DNA of 64,000 nt, from positions 35,535,654 through 35,599,653 of the forward strand of contig CM017561.1 in assembly GCA_007844125.1 (NCBI GenBank), given 5' to 3'. The position numbers and the translations under genes are program-made. The stretch's first letter is position 1, and every line of letters begins with the position of its first letter. The notes beneath the pieces were generated by a model. It was given only the letters and a program-made list of their open reading frames with translations. It was not told where the DNA came from and did no database searches. Source of the stretch: Sinonovacula constricta. Its lineage: Eukaryota > Mollusca > Bivalvia > Cardiida > Solecurtidae. Positions 63,966 to 64,000 of this stretch are shown here, piece after piece.

Positions 63966-64000
63966 TGATCTAGTTAAATACCATCTCACATTTTATTTGC

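Overview
This is eukaryotic, almost certainly animal, nuclear DNA. It is strongly AT-rich, has no operons or ribosome-binding sites, and no open frame clearly exceeds what chance gives outside tandem repeats. It is packed with short tRNA-headed SINEs, small inverted-repeat transposons and minisatellites. The SINE families, and one LINE tail ending in a TTCTG repeat, look like those I know from bivalve molluscs. That taxonomic call is from memory and was not tested by a search.

Most of the window is intergenic or intronic. I find no complete gene. Two minus-strand terminal-exon candidates are the best coding signals: 46083-46262 (an open 180-nt exon after a good acceptor) and 35651-35794 (an open 144-nt exon with an AATAAA signal after its stop). 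A few weaker exon-like stretches (16430-17015, 19130-19275, 37004-37125, 42498-42566, 47077-47219) are listed with low confidence.

Interspersed repeats dominate. SINE-A (head TAGCTCAAGTGGTAGAGC), SINE-B (head CCTGGTAGCGCAATCGGTAG), SINE-C (head GGCGTAGTGGTTGAGTCGCC, A/C-rich tail) and one SINE-D copy recur throughout; several have clear target-site duplications (TSDs) of 10-18 nt. A ~480-bp non-autonomous DNA element bounded by TTAA (MITE-T) occurs about ten times in both orientations. Two other inverted-repeat elements occur twice each (MITE-G and MITE-P). A short foldback element (arms like GTAGATCCTGATCAGACAGC) recurs about every 2 kb. Single items include a probable solo LTR at 52737-53394 with TATA box, polyadenylation signal and heat-shock elements, a 375-bp element with a 9-nt TSD nested inside a SINE-C, and a 5'-truncated LINE.

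Minisatellites lie at 6013-6695, 7085-7790, 12265-13170, 20783-21430, 26660-27265, 29045-29480, 30955-31400, 31531-31787, 54725-55115 and 61366-61845. Some show higher-order structure or grew out of identifiable transposon sequence. Nesting is common (SINE in minisatellite, SINE in MITE, LINE in MITE, DNA element in SINE, minisatellite inside MITE), so relative insertion ages can be read directly.
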